Positions 35,442 through 42,468 of a stretch of 64,000 bases of DNA are shown piece by piece. Origin of the DNA: Plantactinospora soyae (GTDB lineage Bacteria; Actinomycetota; Actinomycetes; Mycobacteriales; Micromonosporaceae); the NCBI RefSeq assembly GCF_014874095.1, contig NZ_JADBEB010000001.1, forward strand, positions 8,308,001 to 8,372,000, read 5' to 3'. The position numbers and the translations under genes are program-made. The notes beneath the pieces were generated by a model. The model had not been told where the DNA came from. It did not search any database and saw only the letters and a program-made list of their open reading frames with translations. The stretch's first letter is position 1. Each line of letters opens with the position of its first letter.

Positions 35442-37122
35442 TGTCGGTCCAATCGTTGACGACGTCGCGGACGAGGATCGGCGGACGGTACTCCTCGGGA
35501 AGGTCCTCGTCGTCGCCGTACATCTCCGCCTTGTAGTCGGCCAGTCCGACGGCGGTCAGGCCGTCGCCGTCCGCCACCTGCGGGTCGGCACCCGCCTCCA
35601 GCAGCGCCCGGACCATCTGCGGAGTGCCGCCGTCGCCGATAGTGACGTGCAGCGCCGTCCGGCCCCGGCGGTTGGTCGCGTCTAGCGGCACCCCGGCCTC
35701 GATCAGGCGCCGGACCAGACCGCCGTCCCGGATCGCACGCATGTGGTGCAGCAGCGTTCCGCCCCGGCCGTCGGCCAGTCGTGGATCGAGACCCGCGTCC
35801 AACAGCGCGGCGAGCGCCGCCGAGCCCCCGTGCTGGACGCGTTGCAGCACCTCGCGACGCAGCTCCCGCAGTGGCCGAGGAAGCCGACCACCGGAGCCGC
35901 GCCACGCGTCCGCCACCGCGAAACACCCGGACACCGGGCCGCCGAGGGTACGGAGCACCTGCTCGCGGGCGATCTCGTCCGGGGTGTGCGACGTCAGGTC
36001 CAGCCGACCGTCCGCGTGCACCACCGTGTGCCACTCGCCTCGGCAGCGCACCGGCACGTCCCGGCGCAGGTCGAGGCGCTCGTCTCGGACCGGGAAGCCG
36101 CCGGGGGCATGTGGGAACAGCGCCTGCCGGACGAGCGGGTGCAGTTCGGTCGGGTCGAGCAGGCCGTGCCGGAGGAGTTCGAGGTCGACCGGACGGCTGT
36201 ATACGACGCTCGCGAGCCGGCGGCAGCGGGAGAAGCGTTCCCGGTCGTAGCCGAGGAACGACGCCGCCGGTGTGGAGTCGGTGCGGCGGCCGAACCCCAG
36301 GGCGAACTGCCAGCCGTCGCCGACCAGGACTTCCGAGACCCCGTAACGGATGTGGAGGCGGGTCGACTCGGCGTCGAGCCCGACCGGAACCAGGGTGCCG
36401 GTCCAGGCGGAGTCGACCAACCCCCGCCGCCGCCGCTCGTCAGGGTCGGGCGGATCGAGGTCGACACCGGCGGCGGCCCAGGCGGAGACGAGGTCACCGG
36501 CGGCGATCCGCCGGTCGAACACCTCCGTCCGGCTCGCCGGATCGGCCAGGTCGACCCGGGTCGGGTACGCGTCGAACGGCCGGACCCGCCCGTCCGACTC
36601 GAAGCCGGGCATCCGGTGGGCGGAGCCACCGTAGGCCGCGGCGAGGCCGCCACGCAGGTGGGCGGGACTCCAGAACGTCGGCGGCAGGTCACGCCGGTGG
36701 CTGTCCCTCTCGACGGCCGGCCCGACGGTGAGGCGCAGCCACTGCGAGCCGTCGACCGTCCTCGGCACGTGCAGCACGAGGGCCGCATCGCTGTCCTGGA
36801 TCCGGTCCTCGCGCACCGACAGCAGCCACTGCTGGTGGGTGGCGAGGCTGGTACGGCCGCCGAGCGTACGCGGCAGGTGCCAGCGCAGCAGGTCCGGCGC
36901 GAGCGCGGCGAGATCCGCCTCGACCAGCTCGGCCTGCCGGCGGCCGTGTTCGCGGGCCACCTCGGCGAGATCGAACCCGACGTCGACCCGACCCGCAGCC
37001 AGTCCCGCCCGCCAGTCGCCGGCCTCGCGTGCCGCCGTACACGCCTCGATCATCGGAGTCGGCACGGCGTACCGCCGGACTCGTTGCCAGACACGGATCT
37101 CGGGAAGGACGGGCTGGGTCAT
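35428..37122 (-). CDS. Ankyrin-repeat protein with large unknown N-terminal region (copy 1)
   Basis: 564 residues from ATG 37122, five bases after the previous stop. The C-terminus has about three ankyrin repeats (LAALLDAGLDPRLADGRGGTLLHH; RRLIEAGVPLDATNRRGRTALHV; VRALLEAGADPQVADGDGL), which bind proteins. The first 430 residues have no domain I know. They begin TPMIEACTAAREAGDWRAGLAAGRVDV and recur in the paralogue at 39950-41566 (PAMVAACTARRSSGDWRGACAAGHVDL). The start of the N-terminal region itself looks like a helical repeat. It may be an adaptor that brings a client to the MoxR/vWA pair (inference from the operon). Confidence 0.85.
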   Translation of the reverse strand: MTQPVLPEIRVWQRVRRYAVPTPMIEACTAAREAGDWRAGLAAGRVDVGFDLAEVAREHGRRQAELVEADLAALAPDLLRWHLPRTLGGRTSLATHQQWLLSVREDRIQDSDAALVLHVPRTVDGSQWLRLTVGPAVERDSHRRDLPPTFWSPAHLRGGLAAAYGGSAHRMPGFESDGRVRPFDAYPTRVDLADPASRTEVFDRRIAAGDLVSAWAAAGVDLDPPDPDERRRRGLVDSAWTGTLVPVGLDAESTRLHIRYGVSEVLVGDGWQFALGFGRRTDSTPAASFLGYDRERFSRCRRLASVVYSRPVDLELLRHGLLDPTELHPLVRQALFPHAPGGFPVRDERLDLRRDVPVRCRGEWHTVVHADGRLDLTSHTPDEIAREQVLRTLGGPVSGCFAVADAWRGSGGRLPRPLRELRREVLQRVQHGGSAALAALLDAGLDPRLADGRGGTLLHHMRAIRDGGLVRRLIEAGVPLDATNRRGRTALHVTIGDGGTPQMVRALLEAGADPQVADGDGLTAVGLADYKAEMYGDDEDLPEEYRPPILVRDVVNDWTDSDGN

Positions 37123-37126
37123 CGGG

Positions 37127-38263
37127 TCACCGGTAGACGCTGGCGATCGCCCGGATGTCCGGGTGCGGTTCGGTGACCGGTCGACCCGCGAGCAGGGTCG
37201 CCGCCTGGCGGCGCATCCGACGCGGAACGCCACCGTTGATGCCGAGGTATTCGAGCGTGGGGTGTCCGTCGAGGGCCGCGACGAGCAGCCGCGCCCCCCG
37301 CCCGCCGATCTCGGTACGACGTACGTCCAACCGGCGCAGCCGCGCCGTCGGCAGCGCCCCGGCGAGCGCCGCCGCACCCGCGTCGCCCAGCACGTTGCCG
37401 TACGCGCCGAGAGCCCGCTCCGACGGCGGCCTCGCGAGGTCCAGCGACTGCCACGCCGCCAGGTGCTCGGCCAGCGCCGCCACCCCGACCGGGGTCACCC
37501 CGTTGCCGCCCAGCCCGAACGTCATCTCCACCCCGTCCGCGAGTACGGCCAGCGCGGCGACACCGGCATCGCCCAGGTGGTTCGCGGACAGGTACAGCTC
37601 GCGGATCCCTGCCTCGTGGACGAGCACGCCGAGCGTCGGTACGGCATCCGGACCGAAGCCGTTGCCACCGAGGAACAGTCGTTGCAGCTTCTGCTTCCGC
37701 GCGGCGAGCACCTCGGCGAGTACGCCCAGCCCGCGCCCGCTCATACCGACGTTCACCAGGTCGAGGGTCCGGATCGTGGAGTTCGCCGCGAGCGCTGTCG
37801 CCAGCCGGGCGACGCCGTCGTCGCCGATCGGGTTGCGCTTGAGCCAGAGCGCCCGGACCGTCTCGTCGTGCGCGATCCGGGTGGCGAGCGCGTCGACCCC
37901 GGTCGGGTCGATCCGGTTGCAGCCCAGGTAGAGCGTCTCCACCCGGTGCCCGGGACGCAGCGCGTCGGCGACCGCCCGGGCACCGTCCGCGCCGAGCCCG
38001 TTGGTGCCGAGCAGCAGGTGCCGGACCAGCGGCGAGCCGACCGCGGCGGAGACGATCCGGGCGGTCTGCACCGGCCCGATGCCCTGCTTGCAGAGGTCGA
38101 GCCGGCCGTCTGCCTGTACGGTCCCGCGCGGGAACACCTCGGGGTCGCCGACCGCGTCCGGCACGCCGAGGCGTACCAGCAGGGGGTCGAAGTCGGCCGG
38201 ATCGGCGAGCCCGGCGCCCGGGTCGGCGATGACCGGGCAGCGCACCGGCGTCGGTTCGGTCAC
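37127..38263 (-). CDS. Leucine-rich-repeat (RNase-inhibitor-like) protein
   Basis: 378 residues from GTG 38263, overlapping the SDR gene stop in GTGA. About eight 28-residue repeats of the RNase-inhibitor class are visible (HLLLGTNGLGADGARAVADAL, TLYLGCNRIDPTGVDALA, ALWLKRNPIGDDGVARLATAL, ELYLSANHLGDAGVAALA), from about residue 70 to 340. They would build an alpha/beta horseshoe, a protein-binding surface. The first 65 residues form a cap. There is no signal peptide, so it acts in the cytosol. Bacterial NLR-like proteins use similar repeats as sensors; there is no NTPase in this chain, but one is encoded two genes downstream. Confidence 0.88.
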   Translation of the reverse strand: MTEPTPVRCPVIADPGAGLADPADFDPLLVRLGVPDAVGDPEVFPRGTVQADGRLDLCKQGIGPVQTARIVSAAVGSPLVRHLLLGTNGLGADGARAVADALRPGHRVETLYLGCNRIDPTGVDALATRIAHDETVRALWLKRNPIGDDGVARLATALAANSTIRTLDLVNVGMSGRGLGVLAEVLAARKQKLQRLFLGGNGFGPDAVPTLGVLVHEAGIRELYLSANHLGDAGVAALAVLADGVEMTFGLGGNGVTPVGVAALAEHLAAWQSLDLARPPSERALGAYGNVLGDAGAAALAGALPTARLRRLDVRRTEIGGRGARLLVAALDGHPTLEYLGINGGVPRRMRRQAATLLAGRPVTEPHPDIRAIASVYR

Positions 38264-39705
38264 CAGGGCACACTCCGATAGTCCTTGAGGAACTGGCCGC
38301 TCACCGGCTCACCACGCATCCCGCGCACAATCGGGTCGTAGACCCGGGCGGCGCCGTCGATGACGTCGAGCGGTGGCCGGAAGCCGTTGTCGCGCTGCGC
38401 GGTTTTGCTCTGATGTGGACGCTCGTCGGTGACCCAGCCGGTGTCCACACTGTTCATCTGGACGCCGCTGCTCGCGTAGTCCGCCGCGACCGTCCGGACC
38501 AGCATGTTGAGCGACGCCTTCGCCATGTTGGTGTGCGGATGGCGGGGGGTCTTGCCGGACCGGGAGTAGCTGCCCTCCATCGCCGAGACCTGCACGACGT
38601 GCCGCTGCGGATGGGCGCTCGCCTCCATCAGCGGCCGCAACCGGGAGGTGAGCAGGAACGGTGCGAACGCGTTCACGACGTGCGCCTGCAACCACTCGTG
38701 CGGGCTCACCTCCGCGTCCCGCAACACCCATGAGTTGACCTCGCGCAGGTCGAGCTGCTGGCCCGTCTCGTCGACCCGGCCGGCCGGGAAGAACGCGTCC
38801 AGCACGGACGGCAGCCCCGCCGGGGTCGCGGAGGCCGGCGCGACGCCGATCGCGATCCGCGCCGCCGGCCCGTCGAGGGCCGCCGACTCGCCGGCCCGGA
38901 CCTCGCGGTGGTACGCCTCCGGCCGGTACAGCGTCTGCGCGGCGTTGTTCACCAGGATGTCGAGCCCGGCGAAGCGCCGCCCGACCAACCCGACGAAGTC
39001 GAGCGTGCCCGGCAGGTCGAGCAGGTCCACCCCGTGCAGGTAGAGCCGGTCGGCCCAGTCGTCGAAGTCCGGCACGGCGGCGTAGCGGCGGGCCGCGTCG
39101 CGCGGAAACCGGGTCGTCACGATCACGTCGGCGCCGTCCCGCAGCAGCTTCAACGCGGTGTGGAAGCCGATCTTCACCCGACCTCCGGTGACCACCGCGG
39201 TACGGCCCGACAGGTCGCAGCGGGCGTGCCGACGGAGCCGGTTCTCGTCGGCGCACGGTTGGCACATCAGGTGGTAGTCGACGTCGACCTCCCGGTACGC
39301 CGACTTGCAGACGTAGCAGAGCCGGGACCGGACGAGCGAGCCGACGGCGGTCCCCGGAGTACCCGCCGGCCGTCCGACGGTCACGGCCGCCGGGGCGGTG
39401 TCCGGGATCTCCGAGTGGAAGCGGGTCGCCTCCGCGAGCAGCGCCCGGTCCGCCGCGCGGGTCCGCTCGTCCCGGCGGGACTTCGCGCGCCGCTTCACGC
39501 CCCGGTACGCCGTCGCCACCGCCCGCTCGAGCTCCTGCCGGGTGGCGTCGTCGAGGTCGGTGTCGTCGAGGCGGGCGAGCACGGCGACGCAGGCCTGCAC
39601 CGTGGCCCGGTCGACTGTGCCCGTGGCCCGGTTGACCGGGGCGTCGCCGCCCTCGACGGCGACACCGCCCGCCGCGGCGGCAACGGTGCCCTCCTCGACG
39701 GACAC
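38260..39705 (-). CDS. SDR-family protein with N-terminal extension and Cys4 knuckle
   Basis: 481 residues from GTG 39705 (GGGAGG upstream). The first 125 residues are helical and charged. Next comes a putative zinc knuckle with Cys130, Cys133, Cys148 and Cys151 (CxxC-x14-CxxC). A Rossmann domain follows with TGGRVKIGFH and VNNAAQT, as in short-chain dehydrogenases. The catalytic YxxxK site reads TNMAK (Thr392, Lys396), so the tyrosine is missing and redox activity is doubtful. It is the first gene of a five-gene, tightly overlapping cassette. A nucleotide-binding or sensing role is possible. A tRNA-like element lies 22 bases upstream of the start codon. Confidence 0.85.
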   Translation of the reverse strand: MSVEEGTVAAAAGGVAVEGGDAPVNRATGTVDRATVQACVAVLARLDDTDLDDATRQELERAVATAYRGVKRRAKSRRDERTRAADRALLAEATRFHSEIPDTAPAAVTVGRPAGTPGTAVGSLVRSRLCYVCKSAYREVDVDYHLMCQPCADENRLRRHARCDLSGRTAVVTGGRVKIGFHTALKLLRDGADVIVTTRFPRDAARRYAAVPDFDDWADRLYLHGVDLLDLPGTLDFVGLVGRRFAGLDILVNNAAQTLYRPEAYHREVRAGESAALDGPAARIAIGVAPASATPAGLPSVLDAFFPAGRVDETGQQLDLREVNSWVLRDAEVSPHEWLQAHVVNAFAPFLLTSRLRPLMEASAHPQRHVVQVSAMEGSYSRSGKTPRHPHTNMAKASLNMLVRTVAADYASSGVQMNSVDTGWVTDERPHQSKTAQRDNGFRPPLDVIDGAARVYDPIVRGMRGEPVSGQFLKDYRSVPW

Positions 39706-39727
39706 GACGCCTCCCTCATCGGATGTG

Positions 39728-39805
39728 GGCGAGACCGGCCGGATTCGAACCGGCGTCCTCCAGCTTGCTGTCAAGGCGCGTCGACCTCTGCGCTACGGCC
39801 TCGCC
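39728..39805 (-). ncRNA. tRNA-like RNA element with 10-bp acceptor stem and degenerate anticodon arm
   Basis: On the minus strand GGCGAGGCCG (39805-39796) pairs with CGGTCTCGCC (39737-39728), a 10-bp stem with one G:T. A D-like arm (GCGC, loop AGAGGTCGAC, GCGC) and a perfect T-arm, GCCGG/TTCGAAT/CCGGC (39754-39738), are present. Between them no 5-bp stem can be drawn around a 7-base loop; only CTTG-ACAG-CAAG fits. TTGACAG resembles a GAC (Val) anticodon loop, so an automatic tool may call it a tRNA or pseudo-tRNA. The element ends 22 bases before the SDR start codon and shares its orientation, so it could be an untranslated leader, a tRNA mimic or a tRNA remnant. Confidence 0.6.
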
Positions 39806-39870
39806 GCGCGGCAGCATATCCAGAACCACCGACAGACTTCCCAGCCGGTGGCCCTACCTGCCGGCCGGCC

Positions 39871-39950
39871 TACCTCCCGCTCGGCAGCCCTACCTCCCGC
39901 TCGGCAGCCCTACCTCCCGCTCGGCAGCCCTACCTCCCGCTCGGCCGCCC
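39871..39950. repeat. Four tandem 20-bp repeats
   Basis: The unit tacctcccgctcggcagccc is repeated four times without gaps (the fourth copy has two changes). The array starts at the stop codon of the ankyrin gene copy 2 and ends 65 bases before the tRNA-like element. Each unit contains GAGCGGGAGG on the minus strand. No hairpin stands out. Confidence 0.85.
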
Positions 39951-41566
39951 TACCGGTTGACCGCCACCCGGCCGGTTGCCTTCCGGAACTGGGCGAGCAG
40001 ATCGTCGGGGGTCCGGCCCAGCGCGTCCACGGCGTCCGGGTCGGCACCCTCGGCGACGAGCGCCGCCATCACCTCCGTGGCCCCGTCTGCGGCGGCGCGG
40101 TGCGACGGGGTGCCGCCGCTGCGGTCGCGCTCGTCGACCGACAGCCCGGCGGCGACGAGGAAGGGCAGCACCCGGGTGTGGTCGAGATGGTGCAGCCAGT
40201 GCAGGAGCGTGCCGCCCTCACCGTCACGGAGACCGGGATCGAGGCCATCGGCGAGAATCCCGAGCAACGTGTCGGTGTCGCCGTGGAACGCGAGCGCGAA
40301 GAAATCCCGCCGGATCAGTCGGATCTGCTTGGGCACCGGCGTCACCCCGGTACGCCAGGCCCGTACCGCCGCCGCGCATCCGCTGAGCGGGCCACCGAGG
40401 CTGGCGAGCACGAACTCACGGCGGATCTCCTCCTCAGTGTGCCGCAGGGTGCCGATCCGACCGCCGACCAGGTCCACCACGTGCCAGTCAGACCCGCACC
40501 GGACCCGGATCACCGGACGTGCCGACTGGGTCGGGGCGGACCAGGTCTGGGACCGGTCGGGGAACAACGCCTCGTGTACCAGTGGATGCAGTTCGTCCGC
40601 GCGCAGCGATCCCCACCGCAGCAGGGCGGCGTCGACCGGCGCCCGCACCCCGAATGCGTACGGCCCGCCGCCCTGGTCGTCCCGGGTGATTCGCCGTACG
40701 GTCAGCCCGCCGTCCCGGGGCGACTCGATCCGGCTGAGATTGCTGGCGGAGTGCAGCGAACGGCGCCGGTAGCGGTGGAACAGTCGCCGGGCTTCGGCCA
40801 CCAGCACCGGCAGCTCCACCGCCAGGCGCGCAAGCTCCCGTTCGCGCCACGGATAGCCGCCGTACCAGGACTTCGGCTCGGTCGTGTCGACGGTGAGCCC
40901 GGCCGCCCCGTACGCCTCGATCCAGCGCTTCGCCCCGAGCAGTCCGCTGATCGTCTCCACCTCGGCGGCACGGTCGGCGGGCTGCTCCGCCGGGATCGGG
41001 GCACCCGGCGGGTACGGGCTGCCGTCGGCGGTGTGCCAGGCGAGTCGGGTGGCCGACGCCCCGTACGCCCAGCGCCGGGCGGCGACCGCGTCCGCGTGCC
41101 AGCACCAGTCCGGCAGGTCGTACCAGCTTCGCCGCAGTTCGCCGACGCCGGTGACCCGCAACACGATGCGCTGGCGGCCCCTTGGCCGGTCGGGCAGCGC
41201 CGCGACCAGGACCGGGGTGGCCGGCCTGAGCCAACCCGACGACATCCGGAACGGCGTCGCCAGCCGGGAGAGCACGATCTGGGCGCGCGGGACCAGGGCC
41301 AGCCGGTCGGTACGCGGGGCGAACAGCCGCAGCAGATCCGGGGCGAAACCGAGCAGGTCGGCCTCGATCCTGGCTGCCTCGTCGGCGCCGTACCGGGACG
41401 CCACGTCGCGCAGGTCCACGTGCAGGTCCACGTGCCCGGCCGCGCAGGCGCCCCGCCAGTCACCGCTGGAACGTCGCGCGGTGCAGGCCGCCACCATCGC
41501 CGGTGGTGCCAGGTACGCCGACTCCCGTACGTGCTTTTCGCGCTCGCGCCGACGTTCCACGTCCAC
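39950..41566 (-). CDS. Ankyrin-repeat protein (copy 2), paralogue of the cassette ankyrin protein
   Basis: 538 residues from GTG 41566 (a second GTG at 41560 has better spacing to GAGAAGG). It has the same layout as 35428-37122: an N-terminal region of about 400 residues with PPAMVAACTARRSSGDWRGA, then ankyrin repeats (LGILADGLDPGLRDGEGGTLLHW, LPFLVAAGLSVDERDRSGGTPSHRAA, MAALVAEGADPDAVDALGRT). It also shares the block LVHEALFPD with LVRQALFPH. The protein is soluble and has no enzyme motif I know. Its 5' side carries the second copy of the tRNA-like T-arm sequence, so it may belong to the same functional unit as the five-gene cassette. Confidence 0.85.
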   Translation of the reverse strand: MDVERRREREKHVRESAYLAPPAMVAACTARRSSGDWRGACAAGHVDLHVDLRDVASRYGADEAARIEADLLGFAPDLLRLFAPRTDRLALVPRAQIVLSRLATPFRMSSGWLRPATPVLVAALPDRPRGRQRIVLRVTGVGELRRSWYDLPDWCWHADAVAARRWAYGASATRLAWHTADGSPYPPGAPIPAEQPADRAAEVETISGLLGAKRWIEAYGAAGLTVDTTEPKSWYGGYPWRERELARLAVELPVLVAEARRLFHRYRRRSLHSASNLSRIESPRDGGLTVRRITRDDQGGGPYAFGVRAPVDAALLRWGSLRADELHPLVHEALFPDRSQTWSAPTQSARPVIRVRCGSDWHVVDLVGGRIGTLRHTEEEIRREFVLASLGGPLSGCAAAVRAWRTGVTPVPKQIRLIRRDFFALAFHGDTDTLLGILADGLDPGLRDGEGGTLLHWLHHLDHTRVLPFLVAAGLSVDERDRSGGTPSHRAAADGATEVMAALVAEGADPDAVDALGRTPDDLLAQFRKATGRVAVNR

Positions 41567-41587
41567 CTTCTCGCCGTACCGGGAGCG

Positions 41588-41613
41588 GACCGGCCGGATT
41601 CGAACCGGCGTCC
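41588..41613 (-). repeat. Second copy of the 26-bp tRNA-like T-arm sequence
   Basis: These 26 bases are identical to 39733-39758, and the T-arm lies at 41593-41609. Here the matching acceptor and D arms are absent. Instead ACCAAC (41620-41625) and GTTGGT (41650-41655) form a dyad next to it. The element is 21 bases before the ankyrin gene start. The remaining gap 41614-42111 has a G-run near 41740 and an AT-richer patch near 41940, with no gene I can support. Confidence 0.75.
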
Positions 41614-42111
41614 CCCTTTACCAACTGTCACCCTCTCAGACTTGTCATCGTTGGTCGAATTCTGGTGTTGAGCTGCACAGACGCTGTAATGCATTGATCG
41701 CGGCTTGTCACTGGTAGTCAACTTGGGCAGGGGTTTCCGGGGGGGGGTAAGCGGGGGGCCTTGCCCGGTGCCGTCAGCGAGCGGATCCTGGCGCAGGTTG
41801 ACGCCCGGGGAGGTGCGGAAGCGGTCGACGGCAGGGGGCTCGGTCACGTCCGCGCAGGTGGTGTAGGAGACGACCTTCGCGGGATCCGGTTTCCGGCGGC
41901 GCTGGTTGCGACGGCGTTTGGTGCGGAACTGAGCTGAAAACGAAAATGGTGTGGGGTTGCCTGATGCATATTCCGACACGGAGGTCGCCAGCGGTGGCGA
42001 TGTGCCGGTGCGGGTACGGTGAGGTCCCCGCGAAACTCCAGGTGGCTAACGACGCGACTAGTGACGAGGTCGTGAACGACCTCTGCTGGCCCACGTCGCT
42101 CCACCGGCAGG

Positions 42112-42468
42112 TCAGTCCCCGTCCACGTTACCCGCGTCGGCGGGTTCGGTGCCCGGCCGTCGCCAGGTGAGGTAGACCTTCAGGTTGCCCTCAGCGGCGG
42201 TTTTGGCGATCACCGCCCCGGCCTCGGTGGTCAGTTTGACCCCGAACTCCAGTTGGATCTCGTCGGGTTGCGTGTCCATCTCGCGGAACCGGGTCAGCGC
42301 CACCGAGGCCGCAGCGCGCACATGACTGAGGGCGGTACCGAAGGACGTGGTGGCAGCCTCGACCACGTCTGCGGTCCGGGACACGGGTGAGATGTCGGGG
42401 CCGTCCGCGTCCACCTCAACCAGCACGAAATCTACTCCGTCCAGGTCGAACCGCTTCAGCTCGGACAC
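42112..42468 (-). CDS. Trypsin-co-occurring domain (Trypco1, CU044_2847-type) protein
   Basis: 118 residues from GTG 42468, with GGAGGAT inside the end of the upstream gene, which it overlaps by 13 bases. The sequence ends in LEFGVKLTTEAGAVIAKTAA and LKVYLTWRRP, the hallmark of the Trypco1 family. Kaur et al. (2020) linked this family to trypsin-like proteases and STAND NTPases in predicted conflict systems. It has no catalytic residue. It probably binds or regulates the protease encoded just upstream. Confidence 0.88.
   Translation of the reverse strand: MSELKRFDLDGVDFVLVEVDADGPDISPVSRTADVVEAATTSFGTALSHVRAAASVALTRFREMDTQPDEIQLEFGVKLTTEAGAVIAKTAAEGNLKVYLTWRRPGTEPADAGNVDGD

Noticed and set aside
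39731-39803. A functional tRNA (perhaps Val, GAC)
   Set aside because: The T-arm and D-arm fit, but no 5-bp anticodon stem with a 7-base loop can be formed and the acceptor stem is 10 bp. Kept as a tRNA-like element instead.
39733-41613. attL/attR of an integrative element around the ankyrin gene
   Set aside because: No integrase or excision gene lies between the copies, and the enclosed gene is a paralogue of a neighbour. Not excluded, but not supported enough to annotate.
41774-42094. Minus-strand open frame of 106 codons in the 41567-42111 gap
   Set aside because: No ribosome site, mixed composition and no recognisable family; a competing frame overlaps it.
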